From Aselliscus stoliczkanus (taxonomy: Eukaryota > Chordata > Mammalia > Chiroptera > Hipposideridae), in assembly GCA_033961575.1 (NCBI GenBank), contig CM066732.1:52667001-52731000 (forward strand): a stretch of 64,000 nucleotides of DNA, in the 5' to 3' direction. Shown piece by piece: positions 1 through 10,994 of this stretch; positions within the stretch are counted from its first letter, which is position 1, and every line of letters begins with the position of its first letter. The notes under the pieces were generated by a model. It saw only the letters and a list, made by a program, of their open reading frames with translations, ran no database searches and had not been told where the DNA came from. Position numbers and translations under genes: made by a program.

Positions 1-1689
1 CCTTCTCGGCATCCCCACTTCCTCTCGAGGTTGGCTTTAAAATTCCCTGCTGTGAATTTCCTGGCTCAGTGTCCTAGCCGGGCAGAGACCAGGCCTGACC
101 ATTTGGAGTCAGCCCTTTCACGCCCTCACCTGTGAAACAGGCAGGGCGGACTCATACTACTGCTTCCTGCCGTGTTCATACCGGGAAGCGCCTAGAACGG
201 TGCCCGCCGCAGTCCCAGGCGGCCCCTGCGGCCACTTCCGTACCTGGTCATCCCACGTCTGCCCTGAGCAAAGGTCGGAGATGTCATCTTCCACGTTCTG
301 GACACTGTCGTTGGTGCCTGCGAACTCACCAAGAGCCTCGCAGGGCTGGGAAGTCCAGAAGGACCTGAGGGCCTTGCTCCTTTAACTGGTGGCGTCAGGT
401 GTCATCGCCAGCGGGAACCGGAGGGGCGCTGGCCAGCCTGCCCCGCCACGGTGCGTGGGAGCTGCTCACTGGGCCCCGACAGCTCTCCTCGGCTCCTTTT
501 GGGAGAGGAGTTGGGACACAGGGCTGCCAAGACACACTTCTCACAGCCAAAGGCCCTGCCACGCACCTCCCCAAGGCACGTGCCCCCAAGTGCCCTGACA
601 GCCAGCCGGAAGGGTGCCCCACACGCCCCGCACCCCCAGTGAGCAGACCCGGGGCCCCAGACCCAGGTCAGGGCTGCCAGCCGGCTCTGCAGAGGGAAGG
701 TGCAGGAAGAAGCCCCTCCCGCCTCCCGCCTCCCTGTGCAGCGCACGTCCAGCCCTGCTCCTGTGGGACGCTGCCGAGAGCACAACTTGAAAACGAGAAA
801 GTGGCGGCCAGCAGCACCGGAGCTGTCTGGAGTGAGCCCGTGTGTGTCACCCCTGCCCCCACTTCACTGGGGGCACACAGATCAGTAAAGTGACCTTGGG
901 TGGTTTCTGAAAACGGAAAGCAGCCTTTCACACAGCCCCAGTTCCAGTCCTCTGACGTCTCACGGTCCAGGGCTGGTGGCGGCCAGTGGGGAAACTGAGG
1001 CTGGACGAGCCGGGATTTGCGCAGCCCACAACCTGTGCTGGAGCTGCGAGCGTTGGGGCAAGTCGAGTCATCCCCCTCCCAGCTCCTCCCACAGGACCCC
1101 CAGCCACAGACCGAGGCCTTGGGGCTTCCCTTCCCACCCCCATCGGGTCCCCAGGGAGCCCTGCTGGGCCCCACAGCCTGAAACCCAGTCTGGGGTCAGG
1201 CCTGGGCAGGCCTTGCCCTGCCCCCCTCCCTGCTCCCAGAGCGAGGAGGAGAAGGCCTCCCCTGAAAAGAATGCGCTTGTCTGCCCGCCTGTCTGGCTCC
1301 GGGATCAGTCTAAGGTTTCAGCCACGAAAAAAGGCTGCAGGAAGGACAGGGCGGCAGCCGGCCCGAGGAGCTGCAAGCACTGTGCTGCTCACAAAACCAG
1401 TGTCTCTGCTGGCCCGCAGGGCCCCCGCCCTTGCCAGCCCTTCAGGCGGCAGGACAGGCCACACCGCTCCTCGCGGGTGGGCGGGGCATCTGCATTTTGT
1501 GCCCTGCTGGTAGCGGCGGCACTGGCCCCCGACACTCACCCTCTGCGTGCCTGTCTTTCCAGCCCCTCTGATTCCTCCATCGCCCTGTTCACCAGCTGTC
1601 CTGCAGCACCTCCTGTGTGCAGGTGATGTGCTAGGGCCAAGCGACTCAGCCAGAGTGGCCCCTTTTCTAACCCAGCCCCAGCCATGAGG
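1..1689. other. gene-free GC-rich stretch, unassigned
   Basis: No splice-bounded exon, conserved protein or clear repeat was recognised here. Open frames of up to about 216 codons occur on both strands, but they overlap each other and have low-complexity Pro/Arg/Ser-rich products, as expected of GC-rich non-coding DNA. A short piece near 985-1040 resembles the antisense 'gggaaactgaggc' part of a MIR. The stretch may be intergenic or intronic; the sequence does not decide. Confidence 0.5.
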
Positions 1690-1795
1690 GTGTGGGCCCT
1701 GCTCTGGCACCTGGTGCTGTGTGACCCTGAGAAAGCTACTCAACCTCTCAGGCCGTTTCCCCATCTGGGAATGGAAATGGCAGTGCTGGCCCTCG
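1690..1795 (+). repeat. MIR SINE fragment, sense
   Basis: The core runs through 'gctgtgtgaccctgag', then 'ctcaacctctcaggcc' and 'ccccatctgggaatgg'. This is the usual MIR order of gtgacc, cctcag and catctg segments. It is diverged, as expected of an element that predates placental mammals. Confidence 0.65.
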
Positions 1796-1799
1796 AGCC

Positions 1800-1937
1800 C
1801 GTAGTTTTCAAGCCCTGCTGTGCCTTAGTCACCTGGACAATCAGTAGCTTTTAAGAAACCCGTCCCCCGACCGCACCCCAGCATTTCTGTAACTCCCGGG
1901 GACCCCAGTGTGCCCTCAGCTTGAGAACCAGCACCCC
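1800..1937 (+). mobile_element. MER5A-like non-autonomous hAT (Charlie) relic
   Basis: The left end has the diverged 'gttttcaagccctgctgtgcc', followed by 'cacctgg' and 'agcttttaagaaaccc'. The right end has 'cagtgtgccctcagcttgagaaccag', the inverted complement of the left. These blocks match the remembered MER5A consensus in order. No transposase is encoded; elements of this type were mobilised in trans. Confidence 0.7.
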
Positions 1938-3094
1938 CCTAACGAGGCCTCACAACCAGGATGAAACAGGAAGGGGTCTGCCCGGGGAGAGCCCTGCGCT
2001 GTCCGGACGCCACCCTCCGGAGTGCACCTTCCCGTCTTGAAGGCCAGCCAGTGTCCCCTTAGGGCACACGTGGTTCCGGTAAGCGCTGCTCCCCGGGATC
2101 TCACCTCCAGGCCATGGAGGCAGAGGCAGGCCCCAGGCCCCTGCAGCGCCTGTTCCCCTCTGGGCCAGCCTAGTTATTGCCGCCACCCCGGCCCAGCTGT
2201 GTGTCCTCACTTGGAGTCTCATTGCATCCGGGGAATTTCTGAATGAGAAGGCGGGGAGGGGAGTGACCGGCCCCACTGAGCCTGCCAGCTTCTCTCCACC
2301 AAACAGGTCCACACAGACCCCGGTCACTGCCCCACACAGCACGATGGGGCCAGGGAGCCCAGGGGGCTCGGCGCTCTCGGCTGAGAAGGGCAGGACATGG
2401 CGGAGGCCGGTGCTGCGGGTTCCCACGACCATCAGCTGTGAGGCGAGGCCCAGCTCGAGCCCAGGTCGTGTTCCCACGCTGGTCCCTCACCGCCTCCCCA
2501 GCAGATATGGGTGTCAGGCCCCTGGGCGTGGGTTCCAGTTGCTAACACCTTCCTGCTTGTCCCCCAGGCCAGGGCCTTGGAATTGGAGACCAGCGTGAGC
2601 ATCACACGCAGATGACAGTTCCACGGAGGTGAGGACCGTGGACAGTGCCTCCCGGCATCACCGGTCCCTCCTTCCAGAGCCCGGGCTCTGAGAGGGCTTC
2701 TGAGTGGCTGGTAGGGAGAGGCGCTCGGCCACCACAGAGCTGGCCACTGCACAGGTGGCTGTCCACCAACCTCAGACCCCAGGTAACAGGGCCTGAGACA
2801 CACACCACCCCCCCGCACCCAGGCCTGGATGCGTCTTGCCACCTGGGAACAGTTCCAGGGCTTTCCCTGGTGTCAGGAAAACGCACTTGTCGCTCTTTGG
2901 GTAAAAGGTAAGCTGGCTTTTTTAGGGGAAAGAGGGACACTCTTAGTCATGACTTAATGTGTAGCCTCCACTGGAGAGTCCCTCAGGCGCGGGGTGTTCC
3001 CGAGCCTCGATTTCCCCGTCGTACATTCGCTCACCCCTGTTTTACACAAAAACGCTTGTTGCCAGCCCTGCAGTAATCAATGGTGAGCTAGTTC
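1938..3094. other. no gene seen, unassigned
   Basis: GC-rich sequence with shadow frames on both strands. No acceptor-donor pair flanks a conserved frame, and no confidently assigned repeat is present. Confidence 0.4.
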
Positions 3095-3220
3095 CTTTTC
3101 CTTCAACATCTTCAAGTGCAGTTGACATATAGACGAGTACACGAATCACCGGTGAGCGGGGAGCTCACTGGGTGTTCCCAGACACCCCAGCACCCAGAGC
3201 CCTCCCTGGGCCCTCCCCTC
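3095..3220 (-). mobile_element. possible L1 3' fragment, antisense
   Basis: The piece 'gttgacatatagacgagtacacgaatc' followed by the gtgagc...cactggg segment resembles antisense 3' regions of old L1M elements. Short and diverged. Confidence 0.35.
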
Positions 3221-3229
3221 CCCCACAGG

Positions 3230-3275
3230 AACCGGGAAGCCAGCGCTTAACCACCGCGCCACTCGGCCGGCCCTA
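3230..3275 (-). mobile_element. lineage SINE head fragment, minus
   Basis: Read on the minus strand, this starts gggccggccgagtggcgcgg and continues into gttaagcgctggcttcccgg. It is the tRNA-like head of the SINE family that recurs through the window. About a dozen bases are missing between the anticodon arm and the B-box region, and the rest of the element is absent. Confidence 0.75.
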
Positions 3276-3279
3276 GCCT

Positions 3280-5547
3280 TGACTTCTAAGAGCTCTAAGG
3301 AGGCTGCGCTGGCAGAGACCAGGCCCCTTAACTAAACGGAGACAGAGGGCAGAAAGGTTACCTAATGTCTGAGTCGGGCCGAGCTGCAGGCGCGGGCCTT
3401 TTCGGAACCACCAAGCCCACACATCCTCCAGCGTTTAACCCCTCAGGCCCCGCCGAGGGGAACCCCTGAGGGCATCCAGAGAGCAAATCTACAGAAGACC
3501 ACAGCTTTCCAAGAAAAAGAGCACTTTTTTCTTCAAAAATTGTATGATCTTCTTCAGAATGACATGCCCAGTCAGTGGGCCAGTGAAAAGCAGCAAAAAA
3601 CACTGTTTCTTTTTTTTCTGTGGTTGGAACATTTAAAGAACGGCCATCCAGCTGGCCTGCCTTCCCTCTGCGGGGAGCACGCTCGGCTGCCTGGCCCCCT
3701 GCACTTGGCAATGGCATCCAGCTCTGCGAGCGGGGTCGCACACTTCCGGGCCCATCCTCTCTGGAGGGCTGTCCTAGGGGTAGAGGGAGGAGGTCCCACC
3801 CTGCCACCCACAAGCCCGTCTCCTCTTGGGTCAAGGACACCCTAGCTCTGTCCCAGCTCGGCTGTGGGTCCCTCAGGCTGGGCCCTCACCCTCTCTGGGT
3901 GTCAGTGCCCCAGTACTTGAGACGAGTCTGCAACCTGCTGCTGGCCTGGCCTGGCTGCCGTGAGACCCATGGAGGTGAGAGCACTGTGAGGATTGGGAGG
4001 GGTGGTTCAGCCATCAGCTCCAAGCCCCCTCCTCCAGGAAGTCTCCTGGGGAGCATCCCCGCACCCTCCCAGCACATCAGCCCCTGGAAGCTGGCACTAC
4101 TCTCGTTTTTGAGCGCCTACAACGTGCTCAGCACTGTGGGAAACTGCACACCAGTTGAACCTACAAGGCCCTGATGGTGCATGTGTTAGCCCTGCCCGGA
4201 GGCCGGAACCACTGAGCCCCAGACCTGGCGGGGTCTCGGAGACCAGAGCCGCCTGGGTGCAGCCCCAGAGCCAGAGTTGCTCCAGCTCTGATGTGGCCCC
4301 AGGAAGGTCAGAGGGGGTGGCAGCTGGGGCGGAAGTCCCTTCCTCTGCCTTCTCATGCCCACTTCCCAGCCGCCCCTCCCCACTCATGGACAGGCCCACG
4401 CAGGTGACTGGGGCCCCTAAGGCAGGAAGTGAAGAGGGCATGCCGGGGACGTCACATTTGACCAGTGGAAACGGACTGTACCACCCCCGAGTCCACTCCA
4501 CTCTCCACCCTCTGGACCCCGGTTCCCCTTAGAGACACCTGCTGGGTTCCAGCACGGGTACATCTGTAGCCTGCAGCTCTCTCCCCACCCACCCACTTCG
4601 CCTGGGCCTCTCCTAAGGGCCCTAGTGAGCTCTGACCCTCCCTCCAGAACAGCTCTGGCAACCTGACCCCGGCCCAGTTTGGGACTTTCTCATACGCTGT
4701 CATGGAACGGAGCCTGGCACATAGAAGGCACAGAGAAGTCAGTCTCCGTGGGGAAACGAGTGCATGGAGCCAGGTGGGGTCCCCGCTGTAACCAAATATT
4801 CATTGAGGTGATTATACAACAACCATCTTCCCCTCTAGGCCATAAGAACTCACTTTTCTCATAACTATATTCCCTACAGAAAGCACTATGTGGCACGTAG
4901 TAGGTGCTCAACAAATACTTAGTGAGTGGAGAAGTGGACGATGGGAGGTGAGTTGAGTCCCTCACCCAGCAGAGGGTTTCGGCGTGTTTAGGAGCCCATG
5001 TCACATTTTGTGGCAGCAGCAATGGGAAATCCCTGTCTAGGAACTCCCTGGCGTCCTGGGGAGACAGTCTCAGGACAGCTTTGCACCTGGAGGCCAAATT
5101 CCTTGTGGATTATGCGAAGGTGTGCCTCCGGTGGGTGCTGGGTGCACTGGTATGGCAGGAGCCTGTGCTGTCAGAGGCAGACAGGGAGGCAGGCGGGCCC
5201 TGGTAAGGGCACAGCTGTTAGCGCCAGACGCCGAGACACCGGTCAGCGTCCCCAGCACCCCTGACTCAGGCTCCTCCAGCCCCGGGGACTACTGTAGGCA
5301 GGATGGTGGGGCTCGTGGGAGCCTGGCGGCAGCAGAGGTCCTCCCTGGCTGGTCAGAGCCCGCGCCGAGCTGGCCTTAGACTTCCCGCGTGCCCTGGGTG
5401 GTGCCCTATGTCGGGAACTAGACGGTTCCGGCTCTCCTGCAGATGGGCAGAGCTGAAAGGGCCCGCGGACGCAGAGGACAGAGGGCACGGCCTGTGCAGG
5501 ACGCACGGGAAGCCAGAGGCCACCTGAGCTGGGGCCAGATGTCCCGG
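3280..5547. other. no gene seen, unassigned
   Basis: Mixed GC-moderate sequence. A short L2-like 3' end lies at 4875-4930 (annotated separately). Overlapping frames on both strands look like chance. No exon is supported. Confidence 0.4.
4870..4935 (+). mobile_element. LINE2 3' end fragment
   Basis: 'ggcacgtagtaggtgctcaacaaatacttagtgag' matches the characteristic L2 3' end (cacatagtaggtgctcaataaat, then a tgaatgaa-type tail). Only the terminal part is recognisable. Confidence 0.5.
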
Positions 5548-5675
5548 GGCTCCAGGTCCACCCGTTTACTGTCTTGGGCAGGTTGCGTAAACCTCCGCAA
5601 GCCTCAGTGTCCTCATCTGCGAAAGGGGGATAGCGCCTGCACCGAAGGACTGTTGTATTAAATGAGATCATTTCT
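5548..5675 (+). repeat. MIR SINE, sense
   Basis: 'gggcaggttgcgtaaacctccgc' followed by 'cctcagtgtcctcatctgcg' and 'ttaaatgagatcat' follows the MIR order. Diverged. Confidence 0.65.
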
Positions 5676-6035
5676 CCATTCAGAAATATTCACTGAGGGC
5701 TCTGACAGGCACTGCCACTTACTCTCCTCTTCTTGGAAACAGAACCCCAACTTTTAGCAGGGACACAGTCACCGGAAGAGGACATGTCCCCATCTGCCGG
5801 GCACATGTGGTGAGGAGACCTGGGAAGATAAGTTGATGTGATCCATGCAACTGCTGAGAAGCAGCCCTACAAGGAGGAAGCATGGCGTTCGGCACTGATG
5901 ACCGGAGCCGCCATCCTGGACATGACTGACGCGAAGGGCCAAAGCCTGGTTCCCGATGGTCACGGGGCCCTTGCGTAACCGTGGAGTAAGCCGCTGGGCC
6001 CCTTGCCTCTGGCTTGGTTTACATGAGACAAAATA

Positions 6036-6189
6036 AAGGTGTTTTTTGTTTGTTTGTTTGTTTGTTTTGTTTTGTTTTGTTTTTTGAGGGCAGTGTCCCT
6101 GGCCCTCATATGTGGGGCCCGAACCGGGGCCGCTGGCTTCCGAAGCCAGCGCTTAACCACCGCGCCCCTCGGCCGGCCCAAGGTGTTTT
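6036..6189 (-). mobile_element. short-form tRNA-derived SINE with TSD
   Basis: The SINE body is 6081-6179 on the minus strand: a gggccggcc...gcgcggtggttaagcgctggc head, a B box, the ccacatatgagggcc segment, then ctgccctc followed by an A-rich tail that has grown into (CAAA)n. The 10-bp TSD aaggtgtttt is at 6036-6045 and 6180-6189. The perfect TSD implies a fairly young insertion. Confidence 0.9.
6045..6080. repeat. (TTTG)n then (TTTTG)n microsatellite
   Basis: Simple repeat expanded from the tail of the minus-strand SINE at 6081-6179. SINE A-tails commonly seed such microsatellites. Confidence 0.85.
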
Positions 6190-7093
6190 CCTTTATGTCG
6201 CCATTATTTTGAGTTTTCTGTCACTCAGTGCTTCACCGAATCCTAGTTGATATGAGAGTCATTTATGTGCCAGGGGATAACATGGAGAGCAAAGGCCGAC
6301 GCAGCCCCCCCTCCCCCCAAAGGTTCCGGGCTGGTAGAGGCAAGACACACGGCCTGTGCAGAAGTGAAGAATTCCAAGTGTGCCAGGAGGGTGGGCAACA
6401 GCCTGAGGGGGAGAGGACTCACCCCGAGGTAGAGAGGCGAGGACCGTCCCCGGGTACGGAAGCACCTGTGGCAGGAGGGGCGATGGCACAGGGACAATGG
6501 AGGAGATCCAGGGGCCGTGGGCAGAGCCGGGCGGACCACACTGGCCCAAAGAGGCCGCTGGAGGGCCCTTGATTATTTTAAGGGATTGGGGTGCAGCCCA
6601 CCGTGCCACCCTTTCCCATAGGCATCAGACAAGCCCGCCCTCGTGAACCCTGGCGGAGAAGGGCTTTATTTTTTGAATAGAAACTGAGAGAGCTGAACTT
6701 CTCCAGGAGTCCCCAGGGTGCAGAAGAGACAGCAGACACGGCAGAGCCAAGGCCACCACCGACAGTGAGAAAGCGAGGCGTCTGCCCAACCCTGGAGAAG
6801 ACCTTTGCACCCCCTGGAGCAGGGTGGGGGTTCAAGCCTGGCTTGTGTGGACCACAGAGGCCAGACCCCCCTCCCCCATGACAGCAGGTGACACAGCTCT
6901 GAGCCGCCTCTCTCGGGTGGTGGGGGGCAGCTTTCCCAGGGAAGGCGAGGTGGAGGCCCAGGTGGTGCTGTGGTGGGGACGGAGATGCTGGCGCTCAGGC
7001 CCATCAGCAGGTCCTCGGGCAAACTGCACGGGCCGGAGTAGGGGGGGGCTTCTCCCTGCGCCCCGCCCCTAGGCGGACCTGGTTGGTGTTGGC
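6190..7093. other. no gene seen, unassigned
   Basis: GC-rich sequence. Frames on both strands lack recognisable domains and splice context. Confidence 0.4.
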
Positions 7094-7494
7094 CTGGACT
7101 TCCTTTTTTTTTTTTAAATTGGGGAATTGGGGGAGGGGAACAGACAAGTTGCTGTCCTTTTGTTCTTCAGTCTAGTTGCGGAGGATGTTGCTTCACTGGC
7201 CCATGTTGGTATGTCATTGCGCTCAGTCGCTGGCCTCTGGATGTCGCTCACCGCGGCTATTGGCAGCTCACGCTGGCTGCCGGCCACTCACTGTAGCCTA
7301 TGGCAGCCCACTGCAGCAGGGGCTGCAGCCTACACCGTCGGCGGGGCTCGCACAGCCCACCTCCAGGTGGAGCTGTTGTTAGCTGTAGAGGGCAGTGTCA
7401 CTGGCCCTCATATGTGGGATCTGAACCGGGGCCGCTGGCATCCCAACACCAGCTCCTAACGAGTGCGCCCCTCGCCGGCCGCTTGGGCTTCCTT
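7094..7494 (-). mobile_element. long-form tRNA-derived SINE with TSD
   Basis: The body is about 7107-7482, minus strand. The tRNA-like head is at the right end. After ctgccctc it continues into a 250-300-bp non-tRNA body (acagctaacaacagctccac..., then the ccagcgtgagc segment and an ...aacttgtctgttcccc tail) instead of ending in A. The terminal AATAAA/TCTTT is degraded here: the A-tail directly follows 'ccccaattt'. An imperfect TSD, tggacttcctt / tgggcttcctt, flanks it. A block of about 20 bp in the middle is shorter than in the 10.5-kb copy. Confidence 0.85.
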
Positions 7495-7608
7495 TCCTTC
7501 TCTTCTCATTCTTGCCTCCCCCCTCCCTCCCTCCCTCCTTCTTCCTTTCCTTTCTCTCAGTCCATCTCTTCTTCCCTTGCTCCCTCCTGCTCTTCCTTTA
7601 CTTCCTTA
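7485..7608. repeat. pyrimidine-rich tract
   Basis: Almost unbroken C/T sequence with tccc and cttc runs on the + strand. A purine-pyrimidine mirror-like tract of this kind can adopt triplex structure. No coding content. Confidence 0.7.
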
Positions 7609-7689
7609 AAATGTAAAATTTGATCATAATAAATACCAAAAATTATCCAAAAGAATAAAAAAGAAAATAAAAACATCTAAACTGCCCCC

Positions 7690-7995
7690 CACCCAGGACG
7701 ATTAGTATTTTCATGGCGATCTTCTTATTCTCTTGAAAACAGGCATTTCCTTCGTCTTTGCCTAACAGCCGTTTTGTTTTCCAGGATCCCACTCAGGACC
7801 CCACGTTGCATTCCGTCGTCATGTCTGCTTAGGCTCCTCTTGGCTGTCACATTCTTAGACTTCCCTTGTTTGTGGTGACCTTGACAATTTCGAGAATAAC
7901 TGGTCACATGTGTTACACAATGTCCCTCGACTGAGATGTGTCTTTTGTCTCATGTTTTTCTCATGATTAGATTGTGGTCATGATTAGACAGAGGG
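7690..7995 (-). mobile_element. L1M 3' region, antisense
   Basis: 'agacttcccttgtttgtggtgaccttgac', 'gaataactggtcacatg', 'atgtccctcgactgagatgtg' and 'gtttttctcatgattagattg' are in the order seen in antisense 3' parts of old mammalian L1 elements. No coding part remains. Confidence 0.6.
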
Positions 7996-8284
7996 TGGAA
8001 GGGTGGCCTCTAGCATGTGGGGGCAGAAGTCCGGCCTTCCCTGAAGGGAGCCGGGCTCCCATAGGCCCTCCTGGTACCCAGCTGACTTCCCAGGCCGGAC
8101 GGGGGGCCCCCAGGGTAATGTCCACCCCAGGCTTCCTTCCTACATGACTCAAGTTCATAGCCTTAAGATGATTATAGCAGCGATGACAAGCATGTCTGCA
8201 GCCCTTCAGAGCTTACGAAGGACTATTATTAATGACCAAATGAATCACTAGGAAAGCTGCTCCAGTGACAAGTATTAGTGGTGC

Positions 8285-8420
8285 TGGGAGGCTGGTATCA
8301 CGCCCATTTCACAGGTGACAAACTGGCTCACTGAGGTTAAGTGGCTTGCCCAGTCACAAGGCTGAGAAGTCAAAAAATGGAGATTTCAACCCAGACCTGT
8401 CCTGACTCAGTTCCAGTCTT
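8285..8420 (-). repeat. MIR SINE, antisense
   Basis: 'gcccatttcacaggtgacaaactgg' then 'gaggttaagtggcttgcccagtcacaaggctgagaagt' and 'tttcaacccagacctgtcc' is the antisense MIR order. A similar weaker piece follows at about 8470-8530. Confidence 0.7.
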
Positions 8421-8824
8421 CCTCTCTGACCACCGTCCACCCACACACATTGATTTACGATCGTTGTTCTCACTCATACAAATGAAGAAACCGAGGCTCA
8501 AAGAGGGGAGGTGCGTCGGCCCAAGAGGCGTCATCTGCTTTTGACAGAACCTGAGCCAGGGCCCAGTTGTCCCCAGGGACAGGGCTGCCGCTGCTGCAGC
8601 CTAAGGGGCACTTTGCAGCAGCCCAGCCAGGCGGCATTCCGTAGGGACGGTCCGTGTGGGCACCGCCTTCCCCAGGCTCTGCAGCCCGCTGGGTCGGCAC
8701 CCTGTCCCTTGGCTTGCTGCAGGGCTGCCCGTGTGTAGCTGGTCCTCCCAGCCAGACCTCCATGATGGCCCCTCGCTGGACACCAGGCAGCTTGGGAGCC
8801 TCAGTCAGCCCTAGGAAATGCATA

Positions 8825-8985
8825 CAGCCCATCGTTCATTCACTCCAAAAGTTCTGAGCCCCTGACGTGTTGGGGACACAGCAGTGAAGACCACCAGAAG
8901 GGACAGTGTTGTTGCCTTCATGGGGCTTACCATCGGGGGGAGAAAGACAGGCAGACCACAAATACCTTGATACTTCCACACTGCC
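8825..8985 (-). mobile_element. LINE2 3' end, antisense
   Basis: 'cattcactccaaaagttctgagcccctgacgtgttggggacacagcagtgaag' then 'ttcatggggcttaccat' is the antisense L2 terminal region (attcattcaacaaat..., ggatacagcagtgaac, catggagcttacattc). Confidence 0.65.
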
Positions 8986-9152
8986 AGAAGAGCTCGGGAG
9001 GAAATCCACGTGGGCTCCCTCCCCATCGGCTGTTTTCCCTCTTCCTGGAGGAGGGCTCAGGCCCCTCCTGTCATGGGATGGGCCGTGCTCAGCCCTGCGG
9101 AGCTCCCAGGGCCTGAACAGCCCTCCTCCAGGCCATCACTGGAGAAACCTTT

Positions 9153-9289
9153 AAAAGCATACTCCCGGGCCGGCCAAGTGGCGTGGTGGTTAGGCGCTGG
9201 CTTGGGAGGCCCGCGGCCCCGGTTCGGTCCCACATGTGAGGGCCAGTGACACTGCCCTGAAAAAAAAAAAAAAAAAAAAGCATACTCCC
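9153..9289 (+). mobile_element. short-form tRNA-derived SINE with TSD
   Basis: The body is 9167-9275 on the plus strand: gggccggccaagtggcgtgg head, ctggcttgggaggcc anticodon-like arm, ggttcggtcccac B box, ctgccctg and a roughly 20-nt A-tail. The 14-bp TSD aaaagcatactccc flanks it on both sides. Confidence 0.92.
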
Positions 9290-10039
9290 CACTCCTGCCA
9301 TCCCCGCTTCTCCTGCACGCCCTAATCTCCAAGCCTGGCAGCGTCCTCCCCACTACCCCCAAGCTGGCTCTTCAGCCACCAATGGGACCCCACTGGCCTG
9401 GGCACCCCCCCGACCCCACCCTGCTGCAGGCTCAGGGTTTGAGGCTTCCCACCTTAGGACCACGTTAGTATCAGATTCCTGGGCAGCAGCTGGATCCAAC
9501 GTAGCTGGGCACAGCGACAGCCAGGCCTGGCCGCCAGCCAGCTCTGCACAGCGGGGCCTGAGCCTGCCGTGCCCTTCTCCACGGAAACAGCTGCTGAGGG
9601 CTCCCCCACACCTGCCCAGCCCCTGGTCCCTTCCAAGCAGCCTGAGGAAGGGGAGGGAGTGACCAGCATTTGCTGGACACCTGACCTTTGTTCCCTGCAG
9701 ACTGGTCCCCCTGCCCGCCCCTAGGTTTTCCACAACACAGACGTGGGGCCATGGGGACACGGTGGCAGGAAGCTGCAAGACTCCACCTCTGTTCGTTTTG
9801 GGCGCAGGGGTAAGATCTCCACCTGGTGAAAAGCGACACGTATGCTCATGCTGTCCTCCAAGCGCGCGCACACTGTGCCACTCTCTGGCCTCGGACTTCC
9901 ATCACACCCTCGCTTAGAAATCCCAGGTTCTCGGGGCATGTTGTCCAGAGATGGTCGGGGACGTGTCAAAGGTCACCAGCAAAGCAGGTCCTTGCTCCCT
10001 CCCCTTGCACTCCACTGTGAATAAATAATATTTATTAAT
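9290..10039. other. no gene seen, unassigned
   Basis: GC-rich. Minus-strand frames of up to 172 codons overlap plus-strand frames, and none resembles a known protein. Confidence 0.4.
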
Positions 10040-10240
10040 GATAATATGACATTATGTTTACTGGGTGCCTAACGGAAACCTGACCCCCTGATGGATATTT
10101 GAAGTATGTTCATTCTTTTAAATCCTCAAAATAACTGAAGGGTTGGTGAGGTTAAGTATTTTGCCCAAAGCCACATACTTAATAAGTGGTGAAGCTGAGA
10201 GTGAAACTAAGGCCTGCCTGACACTAAAGGATAGGATTTC
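10040..10240 (-). repeat. MIR SINE, antisense
   Basis: 'tttactgggtgcctaac', 'ttcttttaaatcctcaaaataactg', 'gaggttaagtattttgcccaaagccacatacttaataagtgg' and 'gagtgaaactaaggcctg' follow a near-complete antisense MIR. Confidence 0.75.
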
Positions 10241-10509
10241 CTCCACTGCAGGCCCTGGGATTAAGATGTCAACCACCCAGGAAAGGTCCTGCCTCAAACC
10301 AGGCAGCACACACCTGAAGGGAGCAAGAGGCAGGGACCCCAGGGTGGGGCCGCCCCTCCGGAGGTGAGACGGGGAGGAACTCCTTCCCAGGCAGAGATCC
10401 TTCTGTTGGAGGACAGTTTCAGGCTGGGCTGGGCTGGGAAGCAGGGCGCGAGGCCCCATGTGTGGGGTACATAGCTGAACCGTCCTGGGACGATTTGCTC
10501 ATTTACATC

Positions 10510-10952
10510 AAGAGTGTGTCCATTGGGGCCGGCCGAGTGGCGCATTGGTTAAGCGCTGGTTTTGGGATGCCAGCGGCCCCGGTTCGGATCCCACATGAGG
10601 GCCAGTGACACTGCCCTCTACAGCTAACAACAGCTCCACCTGGAGCTGGGCTGTGCGAGCCCTGGCGATGATGTAGGCTGCAGCCCTGCTGCAGTGGGCT
10701 GCCATAGGCTACAGTGAGTGGCCCGCAGCCAGCGTGAGCGGCTGGCAGCCAAGCGTGTGCTGCCAATAGCCGCGGTGAGCGACATCCAGAGGCCAGCGAC
10801 CGATCTGCGTCATCCGGGAAGAGCGCAATGACGATACCAACAGTGAAGCAACATCCTCCGCAACTAAACTGAAGAACAAAAAGACAGCAACTTGTCTGTT
10901 CCCCTTCCCCGATTCCCCAACGCTGTTCCCCTCCACCAATTCCCCAATAAAA

Positions 10953-10986
<34 letters not shown>

Positions 10987-10994
10987 TGTGTCCA
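10510..10994 (+). mobile_element. long-form T+ SINE, best-preserved copy, with TSD
   Basis: The body is 10526-10982. It has a tRNA-like head (A-box region gtggcgcattgg, arm gctggtttgggatgccagc, B box ggttcggatcc), the shared segment to ctgccctc, then a body of about 300 bp. It ends 'ccccaataaaatcttt' plus a roughly 26-nt A-tail. AATAAA followed by a TCTTT pol III terminator is the signature of the T+ SINE class, whose RNAs can be polyadenylated. The TSD agagtgtgtcca is at 10511-10522 and 10983-10994. Confidence 0.92.

Noticed and set aside
9167..9245. tRNA gene
   Set aside because: The tRNA-like segment is the head of a SINE repeated many times with A-tails and TSDs. The acceptor stem is not maintained.
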